A DNA stretch of 50,560 nt from Bacteroidota bacterium (lineage in GTDB: Bacteria; Bacteroidota; Bacteroidia; Bacteroidales; GCA-2711565): positions 1 through 50,560 of the forward strand of contig PARP01000072.1 of NCBI GenBank assembly GCA_002711565.1, given 5' to 3'. Below are positions 7,195-14,316 of this stretch, piece after piece (positions within the stretch are counted from its first letter, which is position 1; each line of letters begins with the position of its first letter). A model generated the notes under the pieces. It worked only from the letters and a program-made list of their open reading frames with translations. It did no database searches and was not told the DNA's origin. Both the position numbers and the translations under genes were made by a program.

Positions 7195-9366
7195 ATGAAA
7201 AAAAGAAGAATCAAATTCAGTCTCGTTTACCGCGATATGTGGCAATCTTCAGGGAAATATGTTCCCCGAGTGGATCAATTGAAAAAAGTCGCTCCGGTGA
7301 TTGTCGATATGGGATGTTTCGACCGCGTTGAAACAAATGGTGGTGCTTTTGAACAGGTAAACCTGCTTTATGGTGAGAACCCAAATACAGCAGTTCGTGA
7401 ATGGACTCAACCATTCAATGATGCGGGGATCCAAACGCATATGCTTGAAAGAGCATTGAACGGAATTCGAATGTTCCCGGTACCTGCTGATGTACGTGAA
7501 CTTATGTTTAAAGTGAAGAAAGCACAGGGAACTGATATATCACGTTCATTCTGCGGATTGAATGATCATCGTAATCTTGAAAATTCAATTGTATTTGCTA
7601 AAAAAGCAGGAATGATCTCTCAGGCTTGTCTTTGTATTACTCATTCAAACATTCATACAGTTGATTATTATACAAAACTTGCTGATCAACTTATCGAATA
7701 CGGTGCTGAAGAGATCTGTCTGAAAGATATGGCTGGTATTGGCCGCCCGGATTCTCTAGGTAAACTTGTTAAAGAAATCAAAAACCGTCATCCAAAAACT
7801 ACGGTTCAGTATCATGGACACTCTGGTCCTGGTTTCTCTGTTGCTTCAATGATCGAAGTTGCAAAAGCCGGTGCCGACTATGTTGATGTTGCCATGGAAC
7901 CTCTTTCCTGGGGTATGGTTCACCCGGATGTGATCACCATTCAAGCGATGCTTAAAGATGCAGGATTTGATGTTCCGGAGATCAATATGAATGCTTATAT
8001 GGAATGTCGTGCACTTACTCAAAGCTTTATTGACGAGTGGTTAGGGCACTTCATCAATCCTAGAAACAAATTCTTATCATCATTAATGGTAAGTAGCGGA
8101 CTTCCAGGTGGAATGATGGGAAGTTTGATGGCCGATCTTAAAGGTGTACACGAAGGAATTAACTTCTCATTAAAAGCTGAAGGTCAACCTGAACTTACAG
8201 AAGATGAGTTATTGATCAAACTATTTGATGAAGTTACTTATGTATGGCCAAAACTTGGTTATCCACCACTTGTAACTCCATTCAGTCAGTATGTTAAGAA
8301 TGTTGCACTTCTAAATATTGTTCAATTATCAAAAGGTGAAGAGCGCTATTCGATGATGGATGACAACACCTGGAATATGATTTTAGGTAAAGCCGGAAAT
8401 CTTCCTGGAGAACTTGCACCAGAAATCGTTGAATTAGCAAAATCCAAAGGATTAGAGTTCTACACTGGAACTCCACAAGATGCTTATCCGGATGAGCTGG
8501 ATAAATATCGAAAAGAGATGGAAGAGAATGGATGGGAAACCGGAGAAGATGATGAGGAGCTATTCGAGTTCGCAATGCATGAAACTCAGTATCGTGATTA
8601 TAAATCCGGACTTGCAAAGAAAAGATTTGATGATGAAATTGAAAAATTAAGTGCTGAAGCAGCAACTACAACCGTTAAAACCACAACTGCCGTGAAAGAA
8701 AAACAAAAACCAAATAGAAATAGCTATAGTAAAGATGCCGTAAATTATCCTGAAGCAATGATCGCATATACTTTATATAGCTTAGATAAGGAACTTACTA
8801 AAACAGAACCTTACCTTCTTCCGAAGCATGATATCTGGAATGCAATTGGTTATTGGAGAAATAATATGAGCTTAAAGTTGAATTATAATGAACAAGAATA
8901 TGAAATTGAACTTAAGCAGAATCAGGATAATTATCTGTTTACAATAGAAAACCAGAATTATGAAGTTGAAAAACTATTCATTGATTCTGGAGAGATTGAT
9001 CTAAAAATATTTGACAAATCTTATACTGCTGCGATCGGTAGTGCCGAAGATGCAGCAAAGATCACTATTAATGATGACGAGTTTGTGATGAGTCGCCTCG
9101 ATCTTCTTGAAGGAGAACAATCTGTTGAAGATGATGGCAGTGTTGCAGCTAGTGAAAATCACATCTTATCACCTATTCCGGGTAGAATCTTCAAGATCAA
9201 TGTTCAAGAAGGTGATACCGTAGAAAAAGGTGATGTTGTACTTGTGATCGACGCCATGAAAATGGAGAACAATATTACCAGCAAACGTGAGGGCACGGTA
9301 GAAAAATTATTAGTTGATCTGGATGATATGGTGGAAGCTGGAGCTCCACTACTTGAGATCGTTTAG
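7195..9366 (+). CDS. Fused transcarboxylase 5S-like / BT-like / biotin carrier protein (chimeric MCC alpha replacement)
   Basis: A 723-residue protein with three parts. Residues 1-470 resemble the 5S (oxaloacetate/pyruvate) carboxyltransferase. Metal ligands are kept as D14 (Y-R-D), K177 (L-K-D-M-A-G) and H207/H209 (H-G-H-S-G), followed by L-P-G-G-M and P-P-L-V-T-P blocks. Residues about 500-640 form a Thr/Lys linker and a beta-rich stretch with an I-W-N-A-I-G-Y-W-R-N motif that resembles the BT domain of methylcrotonyl carboxylase alpha. The last 75 residues are a biotinyl domain with A-M-K-M (K689, 34 residues from the end). Known biology: transcarboxylase uses 12S, 5S and 1.3S parts to move CO2 between acyl-CoA and oxaloacetate without ATP. 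Inference: this protein plus the 12S-like subunit carboxylates 3-methylcrotonyl-CoA. The donor is unproven, as several substrate-site residues differ from pyruvate carboxylase. Confidence 0.85.
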   Translation: MKKRRIKFSLVYRDMWQSSGKYVPRVDQLKKVAPVIVDMGCFDRVETNGGAFEQVNLLYGENPNTAVREWTQPFNDAGIQTHMLERALNGIRMFPVPADVRELMFKVKKAQGTDISRSFCGLNDHRNLENSIVFAKKAGMISQACLCITHSNIHTVDYYTKLADQLIEYGAEEICLKDMAGIGRPDSLGKLVKEIKNRHPKTTVQYHGHSGPGFSVASMIEVAKAGADYVDVAMEPLSWGMVHPDVITIQAMLKDAGFDVPEINMNAYMECRALTQSFIDEWLGHFINPRNKFLSSLMVSSGLPGGMMGSLMADLKGVHEGINFSLKAEGQPELTEDELLIKLFDEVTYVWPKLGYPPLVTPFSQYVKNVALLNIVQLSKGEERYSMMDDNTWNMILGKAGNLPGELAPEIVELAKSKGLEFYTGTPQDAYPDELDKYRKEMEENGWETGEDDEELFEFAMHETQYRDYKSGLAKKRFDDEIEKLSAEAATTTVKTTTAVKEKQKPNRNSYSKDAVNYPEAMIAYTLYSLDKELTKTEPYLLPKHDIWNAIGYWRNNMSLKLNYNEQEYEIELKQNQDNYLFTIENQNYEVEKLFIDSGEIDLKIFDKSYTAAIGSAEDAAKITINDDEFVMSRLDLLEGEQSVEDDGSVAASENHILSPIPGRIFKINVQEGDTVEKGDVVLVIDAMKMENNITSKREGTVEKLLVDLDDMVEAGAPLLEIV

Positions 9367-9401
9367 ATTGATTTTTCAGGCCATTTAGGCCGATCTTATA
9401 A

Positions 9402-9481
9402 CCTGATGATACCATAGCGCGATTATCAGGATCACATATTCCGATATTTTGACAAATGCTTTTGTCGTGATTAGCTATGGT
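9402..9481. other. Nested inverted repeats with possible pseudoknot
   Basis: In the 164-bp gap between the biotin protein and the acyl-CoA dehydrogenase, ACCATAGC (9411-9418) pairs with GCTATGGT (9474-9481). ATCAC (9431-9435) pairs with GTGAT (9467-9471), and GACAAA (9451-9456) pairs with TTTGTC (9461-9466). CCTGATGAT (9402-9410) can also pair with ATTATCAGG (9422-9430), whose loop then contains ACCATAGC, giving a pseudoknot. It may be a structured mRNA element or processing site within the operon. It matches no riboswitch class that I recognise. Confidence 0.4.
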
Positions 9482-9530
9482 TGACTTAGTGATGTAGATC
9501 TTTTATTACAATCATTAAAATCGCATACAT

Positions 9531-10676
9531 ATGAATTTTGACTTAAGCGAAGAGCAACTCATGATCAGAGGCGCTGTTCGGGATTTTGCTGAACAAGAAA
9601 TTAAACCTCTGGCTCACGATCTTGATGAGAAAGGGGAATTCTCAATAGAACTAACCAAAAAAATGGGCGAGCTTGGCCTGTTTGGGATGTATCTTCCCGA
9701 ACAATACGGTGGACAAGGTCTCGACACACTTTCATATATTATTGCTGTAGAGGAAATTGCACGAATTGATAGCTCTCAAGCTGCAACTCTAGCTGCACAT
9801 AATTCCCTCGGAATAGGTCCGATTTATTACTATGGCACCGAGGAACAGAAAATGAAATACCTACCACAACTTTGTACAGGTGAAGCTTTATGGGGATTCG
9901 GACTTACAGAACCTGATGCTGGCTCAGATTCCCGAGCCACAAAAACTAAAGCTTTTCTTGAAAATGGTGAATGGAATATCAATGGAACAAAAATCTTCAT
10001 TACAAATGGAGCTTCTGAGATCTCTATTGGTTCAACCGTACAAGCAGTTAGTGATGAGGAAAATGGAAGAAAAGAATTCACATGTATCTTGGTAGACAAA
10101 GGAACTCCCGGATTTACCACCAAAGAAATGCATGGTAAAATGATGTGGCGAGCTTCAGATACTGCAGAGCTATATTTTGATGACTGTAAAGTTCCTGAAT
10201 CTCATCTTCTAGGTAAAGTAGGTGAAGGTTCACATATCATGTTAAGTACGCTTGATAATGGCAGATTATCTATTGCGGCCATGGGATTAGGACTAGCTCA
10301 AGGTGCTTTTGAATTAGCCTTAAAATATGCCAATGAAAGAAAACAATTTGGCCGCCCAATCTCAAAGTTCCAGGCGAATGCATTTAAACTTGCTGATATG
10401 GCAACTAAGATTGAATTGGCAAGAAACCTATTATACAAAGCATGCTGGTTAAAAGACAATGACAAAGCCTTCGCTAAAGAGGCAGCAATGTCTAAACTAT
10501 ATTGCTCAGAAATAGCAAGAGAAGTCGCAGATGAAGCTCTTCAAATTCATGGAGGTTATGGTCTAATGAAAGATTACGACATAGAACGTCACTATCGTGA
10601 TCAAAGACTATTACAAATTGGTGAGGGAACATCTGAGATCCAAAGATTGGTGATCTCTCGCTATATCGGTTGCTAA
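9531..10676 (+). CDS. Acyl-CoA dehydrogenase (isovaleryl/short-chain type)
   Basis: A 381-residue flavoprotein dehydrogenase. Signature motifs include G-F-G-L-T-E-P-D-A-G-S-D (FAD and substrate contacts), E-R-K-Q-F-G-R-P-I and the C-terminal I-G-E-G-T-S-E-I-Q-R with E365 as probable catalytic base. Electrons pass to EtfAB (20019-21754). Context (after methylcrotonyl carboxylation genes and before acetoacetyl-CoA synthetase) suggests isovaleryl-CoA as substrate. Classical isovaleryl-CoA dehydrogenases have a non-acidic residue in that C-terminal position and place the base elsewhere, so a short-branched or straight-chain acyl-CoA substrate is also possible. The 164-bp gap before it holds a structured element. 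Confidence 0.88.
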   Translation: MNFDLSEEQLMIRGAVRDFAEQEIKPLAHDLDEKGEFSIELTKKMGELGLFGMYLPEQYGGQGLDTLSYIIAVEEIARIDSSQAATLAAHNSLGIGPIYYYGTEEQKMKYLPQLCTGEALWGFGLTEPDAGSDSRATKTKAFLENGEWNINGTKIFITNGASEISIGSTVQAVSDEENGRKEFTCILVDKGTPGFTTKEMHGKMMWRASDTAELYFDDCKVPESHLLGKVGEGSHIMLSTLDNGRLSIAAMGLGLAQGAFELALKYANERKQFGRPISKFQANAFKLADMATKIELARNLLYKACWLKDNDKAFAKEAAMSKLYCSEIAREVADEALQIHGGYGLMKDYDIERHYRDQRLLQIGEGTSEIQRLVISRYIGC

Positions 10677-10709
10677 GCAACACTCTTTTACTAACCTAAA
10701 TCATCACAA

Positions 10710-12647
10710 ATGAGTGAACACATTTTGTGGCATCCTAATAAGGAGAAAGCTGAAGCTTCTCAAATGAATGAATTCTTACAATTGATTCATTCGAAATATC
10801 AATTATCTTCTACTAATTATTCAGCACTTCATCAATGGAGTATTGACTTTCCTGATCTTTTCTGGGAAGAATTTTATCATTACTCGAAAATAAAGTACAG
10901 TCAGGATTATACCTCTGTTGTTGATGATTATAAGAAAATGCCTGGTGCTAAATGGTTTGAAGGTTCCCGACTAAACTATGCCGAGAATTTATTGAAACGT
11001 AAAGATGATAAAACAGCGATCATTTTCAGAGGTGAAAACATCGTAAAGCGAAAATTATCTTATAAAGAACTGTATGAGCAAGTAGAAAAAACAGCAGCAG
11101 GATTAAGGAGCTTAGGTGTAGAAAAAGGTGATAGAGTTGCCGGCTTTATGCCAAATATGCCTGAAACTATAATCGCAATGCTAGCTGCATCTTCAATTGG
11201 TGCAATATGGAGTTCATCCTCTCCAGACTTTGGTATCAAAGGCGTTCTGGACAGATTTACCCAAATAGCACCAAAAGTAATTTTTGCCGCCGATGGTTAT
11301 TATTTTAAAGGCAGATCTTTTGATTCACAGGAAAAACTAAAAGGAATTCTGGACCAACTACCTTCCATTGAGAAAGTGGTTTTGGTTAATTATACAGATA
11401 ATGTACAAACTGATCAGTTTGAAAACGCCATCACCTTTGAAGAACTATGCGGCTTAAGCGATGAACAACTCACGTTCGAACAACTTCCTTTTGATCATCC
11501 ACTTTATATAATGTACTCTTCGGGTACAACGGGGTTGCCAAAGAGTATTGTTCATTCTGCCGGAGGAACATTAATTCAACATTTGAAAGAGTTGAAGTTG
11601 CACTGCGATCTTAAAGAAGATGATGTACACTTCTATTTTACGACTTGTGGTTGGATGATGTGGAATTGGTTCGTAAGTTCATTAGCTGTTGGAGCAACAA
11701 TTGTTTGTTATGATGGAAATCCATTTTACCCTGAACCTGACGCATTACTAAAGCTTTCTGATGAGCTGAATTTCAGCATCTTTGGCACTAGCGCTAAATA
11801 CATTGCAATGCTTGAAAGTGAGGGGGTTGTACCAAAAGATATTTCAGACTTCCCGAATCTAAAAGCCATTTTATCTACAGGATCACCTTTAGCAGATGAG
11901 AGCTTTGAATATGTTTATAGAGAATGGAAATCTGATATTCAGTTATCATCCATTGCTGGAGGAACAGATATTATCTCATGTTTTGTTCTTGGCAATCCAA
12001 TGTTACCGGTTTATCGAGGAGAGATCCAATGTAAAGGTTTGGGAATGGATGTGGATTGTTGGGATGAAACAGGAAACAGCATTCTAAATGATAAAGGTGA
12101 ATTGGTTTGCAAGAAAGCATTCCCTTCTATGCCGATCTACTTCTGGAATGATGAAAATGGAGAAAAATACCATGATGCATACTTTGCAGAATATCCTAAT
12201 ATCTGGCATCATGGTGATTATGTTCTGATTTCAGATCATGGTGGTGTAGTAATGCACGGCCGTTCTGATGCAACTTTAAACCCTGGTGGAGTTAGAATTG
12301 GAACGGCTGAGATCTACCGTGTTGTGGAGAACATGGAAGAAATAGCAGATTCGGTAGTAGTTGGACATACAATTGATGATGATGAAAGAGTAATCCTTTT
12401 TGTTAAAATGAATGAGGGTTTAGGTCTGGATGAGGAAATTATAAAAAAGATCAAAACATTGATCAGATCAAATTGTAGTCCGAGACATGTCCCTGAACAA
12501 ATATTACCAACTCCCGACATTCCATATACGATCAATGGGAAAAAAGTGGAAGTTGCTGTCAAGAAGATCATCCATGGACAGGAAGTTAAAAACAAAGACG
12601 CACTTTCCAATCCGGAATCCTTAGATTACTTCCAAAATCGACTTTAA
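10710..12647 (+). CDS. aacS: Acetoacetyl-CoA synthetase
   Basis: A 645-residue adenylate-forming enzyme that activates acetoacetate with ATP and CoA. It shows the acetyl-CoA-synthetase-like N-terminal cap, the ATP loop Y-S-S-G-T-T-G-L-P-K, the T-C-G-W-M-M-W-N-W segment typical of acetoacetyl-CoA synthetases, and the C-terminal catalytic lysine region Y-T-I-N-G-K-K-V-E. Length fits the family (about 650). It follows the dehydrogenase by 33 bp. In the pathway it recovers the acetoacetate made by HMG-CoA lyase, feeding acetoacetyl-CoA to the thiolase at 25714. Its use implies no CoA-transferase is needed for this step. Confidence 0.93.
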   Translation: MSEHILWHPNKEKAEASQMNEFLQLIHSKYQLSSTNYSALHQWSIDFPDLFWEEFYHYSKIKYSQDYTSVVDDYKKMPGAKWFEGSRLNYAENLLKRKDDKTAIIFRGENIVKRKLSYKELYEQVEKTAAGLRSLGVEKGDRVAGFMPNMPETIIAMLAASSIGAIWSSSSPDFGIKGVLDRFTQIAPKVIFAADGYYFKGRSFDSQEKLKGILDQLPSIEKVVLVNYTDNVQTDQFENAITFEELCGLSDEQLTFEQLPFDHPLYIMYSSGTTGLPKSIVHSAGGTLIQHLKELKLHCDLKEDDVHFYFTTCGWMMWNWFVSSLAVGATIVCYDGNPFYPEPDALLKLSDELNFSIFGTSAKYIAMLESEGVVPKDISDFPNLKAILSTGSPLADESFEYVYREWKSDIQLSSIAGGTDIISCFVLGNPMLPVYRGEIQCKGLGMDVDCWDETGNSILNDKGELVCKKAFPSMPIYFWNDENGEKYHDAYFAEYPNIWHHGDYVLISDHGGVVMHGRSDATLNPGGVRIGTAEIYRVVENMEEIADSVVVGHTIDDDERVILFVKMNEGLGLDEEIIKKIKTLIRSNCSPRHVPEQILPTPDIPYTINGKKVEVAVKKIIHGQEVKNKDALSNPESLDYFQNRL

Positions 12648-12650
12648 TAG

Positions 12651-12687
12651 AACACGGATGACACAGATTTAACGGATTTGCACGGAT
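12651..12687 (+). repeat. Left arm of GxxExxY cassette: four GAT-ended units spaced 9-9-10
   Basis: Four degenerate units of the form (A)ACRCNGAT have their GAT trinucleotides at 12657, 12666, 12675 and 12685. The outer edge reads TAGAACAC. An inverted copy of the same design lies at 13134-13173 on the other side of the GxxExxY gene, and a face-to-face pair occurs at 42546-42626. Confidence 0.75.
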
Positions 12688-12744
12688 TTTTATTACAGAA
12701 AAGCTGACGTTTTGCATTTATTGGAATTAATGTAAAAACGAATT

Positions 12745-13118
12745 ATGCAGCATAAAGAGTTAACGGCTAAAATTCTTAAATCATCTATCAGGTATATAAC
12801 AAACTTGGTTATGGTTTTTTAGAGAAAGTATACGAAAACTCTCTTCTTATAGAACTAAGAAAACATGGGTTGAAATGTCAAAAGCAAGCACCAATTGATG
12901 TTTATTACGATGAAGTAAAAGTAGGATTGTATTATGCAGATATAATAGTTGATAATAGGGTTATAATTGAACTCAAAGCAAGTGAGGGTTTATGTGAGGA
13001 ACATGAATTTCAACTAATAAACTACCTAAAAGCTACAGATTATGAAGTAGGATTATTATTAAATTTTGGGAAATCACCTCAATTCAAAAGAAAAATCTTC
13101 ACCAACCCAACAAAGTAG
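12745..13118 (+). pseudogene. Frameshifted GxxExxY family gene (PD-(D/E)XK-like)
   Basis: From the ATG at 12745 the first frame encodes MQHKELTAKILKSSI. Family homology then continues one frame over from 12792 as VYNKLGYGFLEKVYENSLLI and on through GLYYADIIVDNRVIIELKAS, HEFQLINYLKAT and EVGLLLNFG to the stop at 13118. The G-F-L-E-x-V-Y motif gives the family its name; the D-(I/V)-x-x-x-x-V-I-(V/I)-E-L-K core resembles a PD-(D/E)XK nuclease site. A single missing base near 12790 explains the break, unless programmed frameshifting or a sequencing error applies. It sits between converging genes aacS and buk, flanked by inverted 9-9-10 repeat arms. Biological role of the family is unknown. Confidence 0.82.
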
Positions 13119-13133
13119 GCTAATGAAGATCTT

Positions 13134-13173
13134 ATCCGCGAGCATCAGTTTAATCCGCGTTATCTGTGTTCTA
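13134..13173 (-). repeat. Right arm of GxxExxY cassette: inverted 9-9-10 array
   Basis: ATC trinucleotides (GAT on the minus strand) lie at 13134, 13144, 13153 and 13162, so spacing read from the outer edge inward is 9, 9, 10, identical to the left arm. The outer edge reads GTGTTCTA, the inverse of the left TAGAACAC. Confidence 0.75.
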
Positions 13174-13178
13174 TTTTT

Positions 13179-14255
13179 CTATTCGTATTGTTTTACCTGA
13201 ATCTCCTCCTTCATCACTCGCATTCCATTCATTGCGATCGCTTCGAAGTCATTCTTACTTGGATAAAGTGCAATAGGTGCAAACTTATCAACTCGCTTCG
13301 TTACATTATCGAGGAATCTTTCACTATTGAAAATATAACCTGAAAGGATCACGGCATCAACATTGCCTTCAAGAACAGTGAACATTGCACCAATTTCTTT
13401 CGCTACCTGATAAGAACAAGCATAAGAAATAAAGATGGCTTCTTCATCACCTGACATTAATCGTTGATCAATTTCTGTAAGATCACTTGTTTTTAGATAA
13501 GCTGCATAACCACTTTCTCTGGTGATCAAATTGTTCATTTCATCCTCAGTATACTTTCCACTGAAACACATTCTGATCAATTCCCCACTAGGAAGTGAAC
13601 CAGCACGTGTAATACCGAATGGCCCATCACCATCCAATGATTGATTTACATCTACAACTTTACCTTTTTTATGAGCTCCAATTGAGATTCCTTTGGTCCC
13701 AACATATACTACAATAAGGTTCAGTTCATCATATTTCTTACTTACAGATTTTGCATATTTTCTAGCGAAATGCTTATGGCTTAACGCATGAAAGCGAGAT
13801 CTACGAGGCATTTCAGGGTGACCACTTAATCGTGCTACCTCATCAAATTCATCAACAACAATTGGATCAGCCATTAATGCTTTAACACCAATTGAGTCTG
13901 CGATCTGACGAGAGATCAAACCACCAAGATTAATAGGATGGCGACCCATAATATGACTCTTAAGGTCAGCTACCATTGCATCATTAATCTCATAAACTCC
14001 ACTACTTAATGGCTTAATGAAACCTGAACGCGACATTACAAGATTAACTTTATTAATGTCGATATCATTTTCCTTCAGCACCCTTAAGACTTCTTCTCTT
14101 CTGAAATCTAATTGATCGATAATATTTTCAAACTGATCCAACTCTTCATCAGTATGTTTGATATTCTTCAAGAACGACATTTCGGAAGCATGATAGATGG
14201 CAACAAAAGTTGATCTTTCTTCCGGATATACAACGAGGATTTTTTTCGAAAACAT
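13179..14255 (-). CDS. buk: Butyrate kinase (acetate/propionate kinase superfamily)
   Basis: A 358-residue ASKHA-fold kinase that interconverts butyrate or isobutyrate and its acyl phosphate with ATP. Features include the N-terminal V-V-Y-P-E-E-R-S-T-F-V strand, P-I-N-L-G-G-L, the H-A-L-S-H-K segment, V-Y-V-G-T-K-G-I-S-I-G, and D-G-D-G-P-F-G-I-T-R-A-G-S-L-P, all typical of Buk. It lies 61 bp downstream of the IcmF gene, in the same direction, so the two are probably co-expressed. No phosphotransbutyrylase is seen in the window, so the acyl phosphate partner enzyme must be elsewhere if the classic couple operates. Branched-chain fatty acid kinase activity is an equal possibility. Confidence 0.88.
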   Translation of the reverse strand: MFSKKILVVYPEERSTFVAIYHASEMSFLKNIKHTDEELDQFENIIDQLDFRREEVLRVLKENDIDINKVNLVMSRSGFIKPLSSGVYEINDAMVADLKSHIMGRHPINLGGLISRQIADSIGVKALMADPIVVDEFDEVARLSGHPEMPRRSRFHALSHKHFARKYAKSVSKKYDELNLIVVYVGTKGISIGAHKKGKVVDVNQSLDGDGPFGITRAGSLPSGELIRMCFSGKYTEDEMNNLITRESGYAAYLKTSDLTEIDQRLMSGDEEAIFISYACSYQVAKEIGAMFTVLEGNVDAVILSGYIFNSERFLDNVTKRVDKFAPIALYPSKNDFEAIAMNGMRVMKEEIQVKQYE

Positions 14256-14316
14256 AGGCTAGTCTTTAAATTCAACAACAATCTGTAATCTATATTTGGT
14301 CTTGCTTACCTTAAAT

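Noticed and set aside
7217-7440. Overlapping minus-strand ORFs in the biotin protein gene
   Set aside because: They are out-of-frame shadows of a well-supported long coding region.
12870-13118. An 82-residue intact gene starting at 12870
   Set aside because: Homology to the GxxExxY family continues upstream in the same frame to 12792 and then in another frame to 12745, so the internal ATG is not the real start.
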